Source: Acidisarcina polymorpha
GTDB taxonomy: Bacteria; Acidobacteriota; Terriglobia; Terriglobales; Acidobacteriaceae
Length of the DNA stretch: 64,000 nucleotides
Assembly (NCBI RefSeq): GCF_003330725.1
Contig: NZ_CP030840.1
Span: 2,170,001 to 2,234,000, forward strand
Reading direction: 5' to 3'
In this document: positions 55,129 to 62,976 of the stretch, in pieces
Numbering within the stretch: the stretch's first letter is position 1
Layout: the number at the start of each line of letters is the position of its first letter
The notes under the pieces: generated by a model
Told to the model about the DNA's origin: nothing
The model's input: only the letters and a program-made list of their open reading frames with translations
Database searches by the model: none
Made by a program: the position numbers and the translations under genes

Positions 55129-56706
55129 TTGATCACTCGCCGCAAATTCCTCGGCCAAACGGGCCTTCTAGCCGCCGGAGCGGCGCTCTCCAAACAAGCC
55201 ACTGCTGCTACCGCGTCCTCGCTCAACGCTAGCACCCTCACTCCTTGGGTTGATCCGCTGCCGTTGCTGCCCCAGGCCAAAAGCACTGGTCTTCGTCCGC
55301 ACCCGGAGAACCCGGCCATCAAGATTCCCTATTACCGCCTCGCTATGCGCGAGATGCTGGTCAAGCTGCATCGTGATCTCCCACCCACGCGCGTCTGGGG
55401 CTACGCGAACTCGTTTCCCGGGCCGACCTTCGACACTCGAAGTGGGGAGGCGCTGCTGGTTGAATGGGCGAATGAACTGCCCGGCAAGCATTTTCTACCG
55501 ATCGACCACACTCTTCATGGCGCCGAGGAGAGCAAGCCCGAAGTTCGGGCCGTCGTCCACTTGCACGGCGGCCGCACGCCGGCCGAGAGCGACGGTTATC
55601 CCGAAAGTTGGTTCGTTCCCGGCAAGTCCGCTACCTGCTTCTACCCCAATCATCAGGAGGCGGCGATGCTTTTCTATCACGATCACACGATGGGAATTAA
55701 CCGGCTGAATATCTATGCCGGGTTGCAAGGATTGTTTATCGTCCGCGATGCCGTCGAAGACGCCCTTAATCTTCCCTCCGGCAAATACGAGATCCCATTG
55801 CTGATCTTCGACCGTATGTTGCGCACCGACGGCTCCCTCGAATATCCCACCTCCGGCAATCCCAAGTCCCCATGGGTGCCGGAGGTCTTCGGGGACGCCA
55901 TCCTGGTCAACGGTAAGCTGGCTCCCTACCTCGAAGTCGAAGCGCGGAAATACCGCTTCCGCCTAATGAATGGCGCTAACGGCAGGTTCTTCCGATTCTC
56001 GTTCGGCGATCTCTACGAGTTTCAACAAATCGGCTCGGATCAGGGGCTGCTCTCCGCTCCCATTCCGCTCAAGCACCTGGTGCTCGCACCCGGGGAGCGC
56101 GGAGACGTCCTCTTCGACTTCAGCCCCTATGCGGGTAAGACGCTGCTCCTCAAAAGCGATTCCTTCGAACTGCTGCAGTTCCGCGTCGCCGCCGCGCCCG
56201 TTAACAACAATGCCGGGCTACCTCAGGTGCTACGCCCGGTGACGCGGATCCCCGAGAGCCAGGCGGTCAAGACCCGCCGTCTTACCCTCGACGAAAACAT
56301 GGATCTCGTCCAGCAATCGATGGGTATGCTCTTGAACAACACGCCATGGCACATGCCGGTGACTGAAAAGCCCGTCATCCACACGACTGAGATCTGGGAG
56401 CTCGTCAACCTCACCGAAGACTCTCATCCTATTCACATTCATCTGGTGCGCTTTCAGATTCTTGATCGGCGGCGCTTTAATGTCTTCGAATACCAGAAGT
56501 CGCAAACCTTGAAGTTCTTCGCGGCTGCCGTTCCTCCCTCACCCTCCGATGCCGGCTGGAAGGACATCGTGCGCGTCGACCCGGGGATGGTCGTTCGCAT
56601 CATCATCCCCTTTGAGGGATACACTGGCCGCTACGTATGGCACTGCCACCTGCTCGAGCACGAAGACAACGAGATGATGCGCCCCTTCGAAGTCGTTGCT
56701 TCGTAG
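55129..56706 (+). CDS. Tat-exported multicopper oxidase (CotA-like)
   Basis: A 525-residue oxidase that couples substrate oxidation to reduction of O2 to water. The N-terminus ITRRKFLGQTGLLAAGAAL is a Tat signal (RRKFLG). All four copper-binding motifs are present: HLHGG, FYHDHTMG, SHPIHIHLVRFQ and YVWHCHLLEHEDNEMM, the last providing the T1 Cys and Met. The start is most likely the TTG at 55129, with GAGG eight bases upstream, because the longer reading frame begins inside the preceding terminator. It resembles the CotA/bilirubin oxidase group. Export by the Tat pair at 8.4-9.8 kb is likely. Confidence 0.9.
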   Translation: MITRRKFLGQTGLLAAGAALSKQATAATASSLNASTLTPWVDPLPLLPQAKSTGLRPHPENPAIKIPYYRLAMREMLVKLHRDLPPTRVWGYANSFPGPTFDTRSGEALLVEWANELPGKHFLPIDHTLHGAEESKPEVRAVVHLHGGRTPAESDGYPESWFVPGKSATCFYPNHQEAAMLFYHDHTMGINRLNIYAGLQGLFIVRDAVEDALNLPSGKYEIPLLIFDRMLRTDGSLEYPTSGNPKSPWVPEVFGDAILVNGKLAPYLEVEARKYRFRLMNGANGRFFRFSFGDLYEFQQIGSDQGLLSAPIPLKHLVLAPGERGDVLFDFSPYAGKTLLLKSDSFELLQFRVAAAPVNNNAGLPQVLRPVTRIPESQAVKTRRLTLDENMDLVQQSMGMLLNNTPWHMPVTEKPVIHTTEIWELVNLTEDSHPIHIHLVRFQILDRRRFNVFEYQKSQTLKFFAAAVPPSPSDAGWKDIVRVDPGMVVRIIIPFEGYTGRYVWHCHLLEHEDNEMMRPFEVVAS

Positions 56707-56804
56707 GTTTCTCTGAAGGTCCCAATCTGGTTCGAAGGCGCGAATTGGCTGTCTGGTAATCGCAGGTTGATCCGGTATTCTCATTTCTTCCGCACAATGG
56801 CGGC

Positions 56805-57437
56805 ATGCACAGCAACCGCCGCGGAGTGGGAAGCGAACCGGAAGACGACGCAGATCGTTCCATTGCCCAGCGTTCCATTGCCCAGCGTTCCATTGCAGAT
56901 CGTTCCATTGCACAGTCCATCCTCTTCCCGTTCCGTTATTGGAATTGGAAGACCGCTTCCATCACTGCTGTCATTCGCGGCTCGGTCTTTCTCGGGGCCC
57001 TCGGCCGTCATGCCGGCCAGAAGGGCGCTCTCATCGAGATCGCTTATGTCATCGGAACCTCCGGCTTCTTCTCAGCGATCCAGCAAGGGCTGCTGGGCGT
57101 CCGCAATCGCTGGCTCGGCAATCTCGCCATCGTCGCCGGAGTTCCGGTGGCGGCGCTTTTGCTTGATTGCCTCGCCCACCTCGCGGCAGCCACTCCGAAT
57201 CCATCGAAAGTGACCATTGGAGTCCTGATCTTTTCGCTGATCTCCGCCGCGTTTCATCTGCACATGATGAACAGCGGCGCTATGCTCGCCGGCAAAAACG
57301 AGCAGTCCTTTCTGGAAGACCTGAAGGCAGTACCAGCCTTGACGATCTCCTTCGTTTGCGCACCATTGCGCTGGGCAACTCAGCTTCTCTCTGCAGTTCC
57401 CAGGGCGGTCGACTGGGAGCCAGAATCAGCAGATTGA
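56805..57437 (+). CDS. Membrane protein with N-terminal RSIA(Q/D) repeat
   Basis: A 210-residue protein. The N-terminus has a pentapeptide repeated four times, RSIAQ RSIAQ RSIAD RSIAQ, encoded by a 15-base tandem repeat. After it come several hydrophobic segments (GSVFLGALGRHAG, NLAIVAGVPVAALLLDCLAHL, VTIGVLIFSLISAAFHLHMM, ALTISFVCAPLRWATQLL). No family is recognised. The start at 56805 is the first ATG before the repeat; the membrane part could also be read from later starts. The repeat number could vary among strains. Confidence 0.6.
   Translation: MHSNRRGVGSEPEDDADRSIAQRSIAQRSIADRSIAQSILFPFRYWNWKTASITAVIRGSVFLGALGRHAGQKGALIEIAYVIGTSGFFSAIQQGLLGVRNRWLGNLAIVAGVPVAALLLDCLAHLAAATPNPSKVTIGVLIFSLISAAFHLHMMNSGAMLAGKNEQSFLEDLKAVPALTISFVCAPLRWATQLLSAVPRAVDWEPESAD
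56856..56915 (+). repeat. 15-bp tandem repeat, four units
   Basis: Four 15-base units of CGTTCCATTGCCCAG, the third and fourth with small substitutions (CAGAT, CACAG). It lies in the coding frame of the membrane protein and encodes RSIA(Q/D). Confidence 0.85.
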
Positions 57438-57494
57438 AGTACATCCCGTAAATACGAGGTGGCCTCGTGCATCGGCTCGCTTCCGTTGAAGCAG

Positions 57495-58157
57495 TTACGG
57501 CTTGCCCACGTCGATCATGTTGTCATCCGAGATCCGATCGATCAGCTTGTTGTATGGATCGATCCCCGCCCGCGTCGGCATCTGGTCCACAACCACTTCA
57601 AAGGTCTGTCTCGGCTGCGTGATCTTTTCCTTTTTCAAGGACAGCGGCTGTTCGTGGTCTTTTTTCCCCGTAAAAACGCCGATATCGACGTAGTCGTTCA
57701 GCACCATAGGCGTCTCATTGCCGCTACCGTCGGCTTTGAACTTCTTCGACTCGACCGTCAATACGACCTTGTATCTCTTGTCCGCCGTTGGGGTTACGGT
57801 CGCCGTGACCGCCTTGTTGTCGTAAAGCACGATCGACTCGAAGGCATCAGTGATGTAGTACTGCAGCTCCGGCGGAGTCTGATCGCGGAGCGCCTGCACC
57901 AGCTGCCGCGTGTCGGGATAGGGCCCGCTCCGCGAATCGGTCGCATTTGCATAACGGTACTCCATCAAGAAATTACGCAGCGCCAGATTTAGCTTGTCCT
58001 CGCCGATGTAGTCGGAGAGCGCGTAAAGCACCAGTGATCCCTTCTGATACCAGACATATGCCTCTCGCTGCACCAGGTCGAGCGGGGTCTCCTTGATGCT
58101 CTCGCCCGCTCTGCCGCGCAAGTAGCCATCCAGCTCATGCTTGAGAAATTTGCGCAT
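57495..58157 (-). CDS. C-terminal part of M1 peptidase, split by frameshift
   Basis: A 220-residue frame continuing the M1 aminopeptidase encoded upstream. It opens MRKFLKHELDGYLRGR, and reading the same frame further upstream gives RYGDYQ, just where the previous frame breaks. It contains VWYQKGSLVLYALSDYIGE, the region that carries the catalytic Tyr of M1 enzymes, and a C-terminal beta-rich domain ending in DDNMIDVGKP. The ATG at 58157 is probably not a natural start. See the fusion gene at 58135-61125. Confidence 0.75.
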   Translation of the reverse strand: MRKFLKHELDGYLRGRAGESIKETPLDLVQREAYVWYQKGSLVLYALSDYIGEDKLNLALRNFLMEYRYANATDSRSGPYPDTRQLVQALRDQTPPELQYYITDAFESIVLYDNKAVTATVTPTADKRYKVVLTVESKKFKADGSGNETPMVLNDYVDIGVFTGKKDHEQPLSLKKEKITQPRQTFEVVVDQMPTRAGIDPYNKLIDRISDDNMIDVGKP

Positions 58158-61125
58158 CTGATAGTCGCCATACCTCTTTTTGCATCACTCGTAGTGCCGA
58201 GTATTCCGCAAGCGATTCCGACATCATGTTCGAACCCGCCACCCGTCCCCCGATCAACTGGTGACCCCACCATTGATGGGCCAGCTCATGGGCGGTGACG
58301 AAGTAAGTCATGTCGATATCCTCCGGCCCCGGCGGCCGCGTGAAGAAGCCAAACTCGGCAAAGGGAACTGTATTTGGAAACGATTGCGCAAAGGTCCGAT
58401 AGCGAGGAAATTCCAGGATGCGGAACTGCCGGAACTGGTAGGGGCTGAAGTTCTTTTCGTAATACGTTAAACCTGCCTTGCTTGAGGCAATCATGTCGTC
58501 TACATCGTAGAGATGGGCCGGGGCCGAATAGACTTCAATATTGATCTTCCCCTCCGCGCCAGGAAAGCTGTCGCGCTTCACGGCATAGCGGCCAGAGACG
58601 TAGGCGAAGAAGTCGAGCATCCTGACGTTTCCCATGTCGTACTCGTAGTAGTGCCGCCCATTCTCATGCCACTCCCGCTGCGGGTAACCCGGCGCCAGCG
58701 CCACCTGGTGGTCCGACGTACTCACCGTCGTCCGGTAGGAGATCCAGTCGGAATACGGCGTGAAAAGATTGGTGACGCTGCCTACCGCGTCGCCTCGCGC
58801 GGGAAGGTCCGAAACTGGTCCAAGATGTTCATCCCGGCGGCGGCGGGGGTCGGTCAATTCGTTGTCTGGGTTGTAGCCGATCGTCGGGAAGTAGCCAGAG
58901 TCGAAAAAGGTGCCGCTATAAGCAAGCTCCGGACGCTCGTTTCCATCCGTGAACCCGTGGGTCGCGTAGCCCACATTGAAATTCATGTTGATCTTTTCCC
59001 CGGGCGCCAAGGGCTGCTCGAGCGCGTAGATGCTATAAAGATTTCTGGCGCTCGACGAAACCAGATGAAAGGGTCGATCGAAGACTACCTTTGATATAGA
59101 TTGTTGCCCGTTCACGATATGGACAGTCGTGATCGGAACAGTGGTTTTATTCTGTAACAGAAAGTGTCCGGTTCCTGAGAAAGCGCGTCGCTCCGGAAAG
59201 ATGTCGATGGCTGCATCGACCGCGATGATCTTCGGCTGCGGAATGCCCTCGTATTTCTTGAACTTCCGCTCATAATCCGCCTGTATGTCACGTCTCGCCT
59301 TCGCGTTGAGATATTCATTCAACACATGGGCGTTGTAGTAATACCAGCAGCCGCTCCCGATTGCGATCAGCAGGAACAGTCCTCCTACGGGGACAAGCCG
59401 CCGCGCCCGCTCGCGCGCCAGCCGAAGCCGCGCCTTCCAGGAATCGTCTGGCCCCCGCAACGCGAACACAATCGAGATCACACCCAACACTGCCGAGATC
59501 GATAGCCAATACGTAATCGACCAGAAAAGCGCAGGCACAAAATGACCGTAGCCGTTCATGTCTGAATACGTGTAGGGCGGTATATTGCCGAACAGATACA
59601 ACGTGTTCTCCCAGCCAAAATTGAAGAGCACAATGCTGAGAACAAAAATGCCAAGCACCAGCCCATGGGCCACGAATTTATTGCTCAGCATCGTCTGCAG
59701 AAAGAGCGCCAGCAGCACATACGTCAACACCCCGGGATAGGTGATGAGGTAGAGTTCTTTGAAGTACTCCAGCAGCTCATAGTGGTAGTAGCCCGCAATC
59801 GTCTGCATGAGCACCCCGCACAGCAGGACCACGGTCAGCAGTAAAAATTCAATTGCTGCCAAGGCCAGGAACTTCGACAGCCAGTCGGTGGACTCCCGCA
59901 TCGGCAATGCGTCATGAATGCCGTCAAAGTGAGTGTCCCGCTCCCGCCAGACAAGTTCGCCCGCATACATGGTGGCCACAATCAGGAAGAAGAGGATTGC
60001 ATTTCCTTCGACCGCCTGGACCATCAAGAAGGTCACGGGATAGACATCGGTATCGTTGACCTTCCCGGCAAAGTGGCCATTGATGATTGCAAAGACCACC
60101 ATCACTGCAAGAATGGCCCAGAAGGGCAGTTCGCGCAGGATATTCGAAATGCGCAGCCGGGTCAGCGAGAGCAGCTGTGCCCAGGTCGTACGGGCGTCGA
60201 AAACCTGGTGTACCACCGGCAGTTTTCCGGCTAAGAGAGAGCGCCTCGGGCGAAATTCCTCCGCCTCGTTCTCCTTTGCCTTGGCAGCCCGGCGTCCCTG
60301 CGAGACTGCAGTCAGCGCTTCTACCGATAACGGGAAGAGCGCATAAACGACGACCAGCGCCGCCACTCCGACTCCCGACCAGATCAGCCGGTTATAGAGC
60401 ACGACGCCGCTCCATGGAAGCAGCAGGCTGTTCTTCTCCACTACCGTCCAATAGCGCGTAACGCTATCGAAAAGCCGAAGTCCCACGGGATCGAAAATAG
60501 CCGACCAGAAATGCTCAAGCGAACGCGTAGCCCGGAAAATCACATCGGCGATCAGATACGCCATGAACACCACAACGCCCTGCAGGTAAACGATGAATAT
60601 CTTGCGCGTCAGCGCCGCAATACAGAAGAACAGCGAGCCCAAGAAGAAAATCTGAATTGCCGTGATCGTCAAGAACGGCTGGACATACCACCAGAGATGT
60701 CCTCTCGCAATCCGCGTGTGGTCGGCCCACGATGCCAGCGTCCCCGCCGCCTCGCCGAAGATCAACCCGCTGAAGACCAGAAGGGTCGTCACCAGGGAAC
60801 CAGTCCAGCGTCCGCCAAGATAAGCAAACTTGCTGATCGGCTTGGTGAAGATCAGTTGATAAGTGTCGCGCTGAAAATCGCGCAGGATCGACGTCCCAAA
60901 GATCGCCGCAATCACAATGATGCCAAACAGGCTGAAGAGGATCTGCAAGAGCGTCGTCGAGAACGGCCCATTCAGGAGGATCTTGTCATTCCCGACGTTG
61001 ATGAAGTCTTCCGCCGCAATCGATAGAAAGCTCAGGAAAAACCACATCGCGAAATAGACATAGGTTGAAGGACTCTTCAACCGGAATTTCATCTCGAAGG
61101 AGAAAAATTCCCAGAACTGTCCCAT
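58135..61125 (-). CDS. ABC transporter permease / M1 aminopeptidase fusion, frameshifted at 3' end
   Basis: A 996-residue frame with two parts. The first 600 residues are ABC-2-type permease: about six helices at 20-270 (FGTSILRDFQRDTYQLIFTK), a second set at about 330-570, then a membrane helix near 590 and an extracytoplasmic M1 peptidase from about 640. The zinc motif is TAHELAHQWWGH at about 944-955 with SESLAEYSAL after it. After VMQK the frame shifts and ends in ISQA, losing the catalytic-Tyr region. The next gene encodes the missing 220 residues. The ATG has GAGGAG six bases upstream. The ATPase gene lies 16 bases upstream. Confidence 0.85.
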   Translation of the reverse strand: MGQFWEFFSFEMKFRLKSPSTYVYFAMWFFLSFLSIAAEDFINVGNDKILLNGPFSTTLLQILFSLFGIIVIAAIFGTSILRDFQRDTYQLIFTKPISKFAYLGGRWTGSLVTTLLVFSGLIFGEAAGTLASWADHTRIARGHLWWYVQPFLTITAIQIFFLGSLFFCIAALTRKIFIVYLQGVVVFMAYLIADVIFRATRSLEHFWSAIFDPVGLRLFDSVTRYWTVVEKNSLLLPWSGVVLYNRLIWSGVGVAALVVVYALFPLSVEALTAVSQGRRAAKAKENEAEEFRPRRSLLAGKLPVVHQVFDARTTWAQLLSLTRLRISNILRELPFWAILAVMVVFAIINGHFAGKVNDTDVYPVTFLMVQAVEGNAILFFLIVATMYAGELVWRERDTHFDGIHDALPMRESTDWLSKFLALAAIEFLLLTVVLLCGVLMQTIAGYYHYELLEYFKELYLITYPGVLTYVLLALFLQTMLSNKFVAHGLVLGIFVLSIVLFNFGWENTLYLFGNIPPYTYSDMNGYGHFVPALFWSITYWLSISAVLGVISIVFALRGPDDSWKARLRLARERARRLVPVGGLFLLIAIGSGCWYYYNAHVLNEYLNAKARRDIQADYERKFKKYEGIPQPKIIAVDAAIDIFPERRAFSGTGHFLLQNKTTVPITTVHIVNGQQSISKVVFDRPFHLVSSSARNLYSIYALEQPLAPGEKINMNFNVGYATHGFTDGNERPELAYSGTFFDSGYFPTIGYNPDNELTDPRRRRDEHLGPVSDLPARGDAVGSVTNLFTPYSDWISYRTTVSTSDHQVALAPGYPQREWHENGRHYYEYDMGNVRMLDFFAYVSGRYAVKRDSFPGAEGKINIEVYSAPAHLYDVDDMIASSKAGLTYYEKNFSPYQFRQFRILEFPRYRTFAQSFPNTVPFAEFGFFTRPPGPEDIDMTYFVTAHELAHQWWGHQLIGGRVAGSNMMSESLAEYSALRVMQKEVWRLSDAQISQA
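58177..58181 (-). other. Frameshift site (A5 tract) in ABC/M1 fusion
   Basis: The minus strand reads ATGCAAAAAGAGGTATGG. With four A instead of five, the frame would continue M-Q-K-R-Y-G-D-Y-Q-M-R-K, as in homologues. The homopolymer suggests an indel, a sequencing error or slippage. Confidence 0.7.
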
Positions 61126-61141
61126 CGGTCACTCCTCGAAA

Positions 61142-62023
61142 TCAGTTCTTCACTTGCCGGGCAAGGTTGAGAAAATAGACATCTTCAAGGTCCGACTCGA
61201 CGGCTCTGAAACCTTCTGCCGGAGAGCTGTCGGCATAAACCCGCACCTCATGAAGCCCACCCACCAGATGCGTCGAGATGACTTGAAGCGCCTGCTCCAT
61301 CTCTAGCACTTCCTGGTCGGTCGCCACGACCTTGCTCCACATGCGCCCCTTGAGCGCGTCGAGCGACTCGGCCGGCGACCCCTCCAGCAGCACTTCGCCA
61401 TTGCTGATGATCGCCATGCGCGGGCAAAGCTCACGGACGTCATCCACGATATGCGTCGACAAAATGACCGTGACATTGTTAGCGATTGAACTCAGCAGGT
61501 TCAGAAAGCGGTTTCGTTCGGCGGGATCGAGCCCGGCCGTAGGCTCGTCCACGATAATCAGCTTGGGGTTGGCTAACAGCGCCTGGGCGATGCCGAACCG
61601 CTGTTTCATACCGCCCGAGTAGGTGCTCAGCGCCTTCTTCCGCGCCTCCCACAAGTTGGTCTGCCTCAGCAGCGTATCCACCATGTCTCTGCGTTCCGTA
61701 CTGCTGCTGATCCCCTTTAGTACTGCCAGGTGGGTGAGCATGTCCAACGCCGACAGCTTCGGATAAACTCCAAACTCCTGCGGCAGGTACCCCAGTAGCT
61801 TGCGGACCGCGTTTTTTTCTTTCAGCACATCGATGCCGTCGAGAGAGATGGTTCCGCTATCGGGATCCTGCAGCGTTGCCACCGTCCGCATCAAGGTCGA
61901 TTTGCCCGCCCCGTTCGGCCCCAACAAACCAAACATGTTGTTGCCGATGGTCAGGGAAAGGTTTTTAAGCGCCTTTACCCCATTTGGATACGTCTTCGAT
62001 AACCCCGTAATGGTTAGCGCCAA
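61142..62023 (-). CDS. ABC transporter ATP-binding protein
   Basis: A 293-residue ATPase of the ABC-2 type. The Walker A is GLLGPNGAGKSTLMRTV, the signature is LSTYSGGMKQRFGIAQALL, and the Walker B is KLIIVDEPTAGLD, followed by the H-loop ILSTHIVDD. The start is a TTG at 62023, with AAGGGG seven bases upstream. The stop is 16 bases from the permease/M1 fusion gene, so they form an operon, and the ATPase probably powers that permease. The cargo is unknown. Confidence 0.93.
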   Translation of the reverse strand: MALTITGLSKTYPNGVKALKNLSLTIGNNMFGLLGPNGAGKSTLMRTVATLQDPDSGTISLDGIDVLKEKNAVRKLLGYLPQEFGVYPKLSALDMLTHLAVLKGISSSTERRDMVDTLLRQTNLWEARKKALSTYSGGMKQRFGIAQALLANPKLIIVDEPTAGLDPAERNRFLNLLSSIANNVTVILSTHIVDDVRELCPRMAIISNGEVLLEGSPAESLDALKGRMWSKVVATDQEVLEMEQALQVISTHLVGGLHEVRVYADSSPAEGFRAVESDLEDVYFLNLARQVKN

Positions 62024-62288
62024 GTGAATTCCCCTTTATGGATCTCGTGCTGATACGCTGCAACAATGTCCTGGGCCGAAGGTGCAACCAGCTTACAACG
62101 AAGTGGGTCGACGAGCTTCTAAAACTGTCGAGTTGCAGCGCTCCTGATTCCGGGCAGTACGTGAAACCGTGGGCACCAGTTCCAGGCGGAACGAGCACGA
62201 ACCGAAACTGCCTATTCTCGGAGAACGATTGCTTTGCCTCTCGACTTGCTCTGCGGGTAGAAGCCTCGTATCATCCGGCGAGAGAGCT

Positions 62289-62864
62289 ATGACAGAGAAA
62301 ACCCCAGACACCAAACCCATTCTGCGCGAAAAGTGCAGGTTGATGTCGGCATCCGAGATCGAGCGGACCCTGGTTCGGCTCGCCCACGAGATTATCGAGA
62401 AGAACAATGGCGGCCACAATGTCGGTCTGGTAGGCATTAAGCGGCGCGGCGTCCCGATTGCTGAGCGCTTGGCGAAAATCATCAGCGCCATTGAAAGAAC
62501 ACCCGCACAAAGCGGCATCCTGGATATCCGCTTCTACCGCGACGATCTCTCCACTCACGATCTCCGCCCGGTCGTGAGCCCTGGGGCTATCGGCTTTGAT
62601 GTCAACGGTCGCGACATCGTCCTGGTCGACGATGTGCTTTACACTGGCCGGACCATCCGCGCTGCACTCGATGCGCTCTTCGATCATGGCCGTCCCCGGC
62701 GCGTCCAGCTGCTGGTCCTGATCGACCGCGGCCACCGCGAATTGCCCATCGAAGCTACCTTCGTCGGGCGCACCGTCCAGACCACGCAACGCGAAATCGT
62801 CGAAGTCAAACTGCAGGAAATCGACCAGGACGAACAGGTCTTGCTGGTCGAACGAACAGATTGA
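62289..62864 (+). CDS. pyrR: Bifunctional pyr operon regulator/uracil phosphoribosyltransferase PyrR
   Basis: A 191-residue PRTase-fold protein. The PRPP-binding motif is IVLVDDVLYTGRTIRAALDAL, with VGIKRRGVPIAERL and IDIRFYRDDL-type PyrR motifs (here LDIRFYRDDLSTH). PyrR binds pyr mRNA leaders in many bacteria and has weak uracil phosphoribosyltransferase activity. The start at 62289 is preceded by GAGAG and fits family length; the frame is open upstream to 62169. It lies 112 bases before pyrB on the same strand. Confidence 0.93.
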   Translation: MTEKTPDTKPILREKCRLMSASEIERTLVRLAHEIIEKNNGGHNVGLVGIKRRGVPIAERLAKIISAIERTPAQSGILDIRFYRDDLSTHDLRPVVSPGAIGFDVNGRDIVLVDDVLYTGRTIRAALDALFDHGRPRRVQLLVLIDRGHRELPIEATFVGRTVQTTQREIVEVKLQEIDQDEQVLLVERTD

Positions 62865-62878
62865 GCTTATAAGTTGAA

Positions 62879-62905
62879 GGGGCCTCCCCTAACGAGGAAG
62901 GCCCC
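62879..62905 (+). promoter_or_regulatory. Hairpin between pyrR and pyrB
   Basis: GGGGCCT and AGGCCCC pair, with extra partial pairing (CCC/GAGG) inside. No T-run follows, so it could be an attenuator-like element or an RNA-processing structure. Control by PyrR is a guess from position only. Confidence 0.4.
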
Positions 62906-62976
62906 GGAGTTTGCCCCGACACAAACCGACCCTTGCGCAGTTGAACCACTACTGCTTTGCCGAAGTGTGACTTCGT

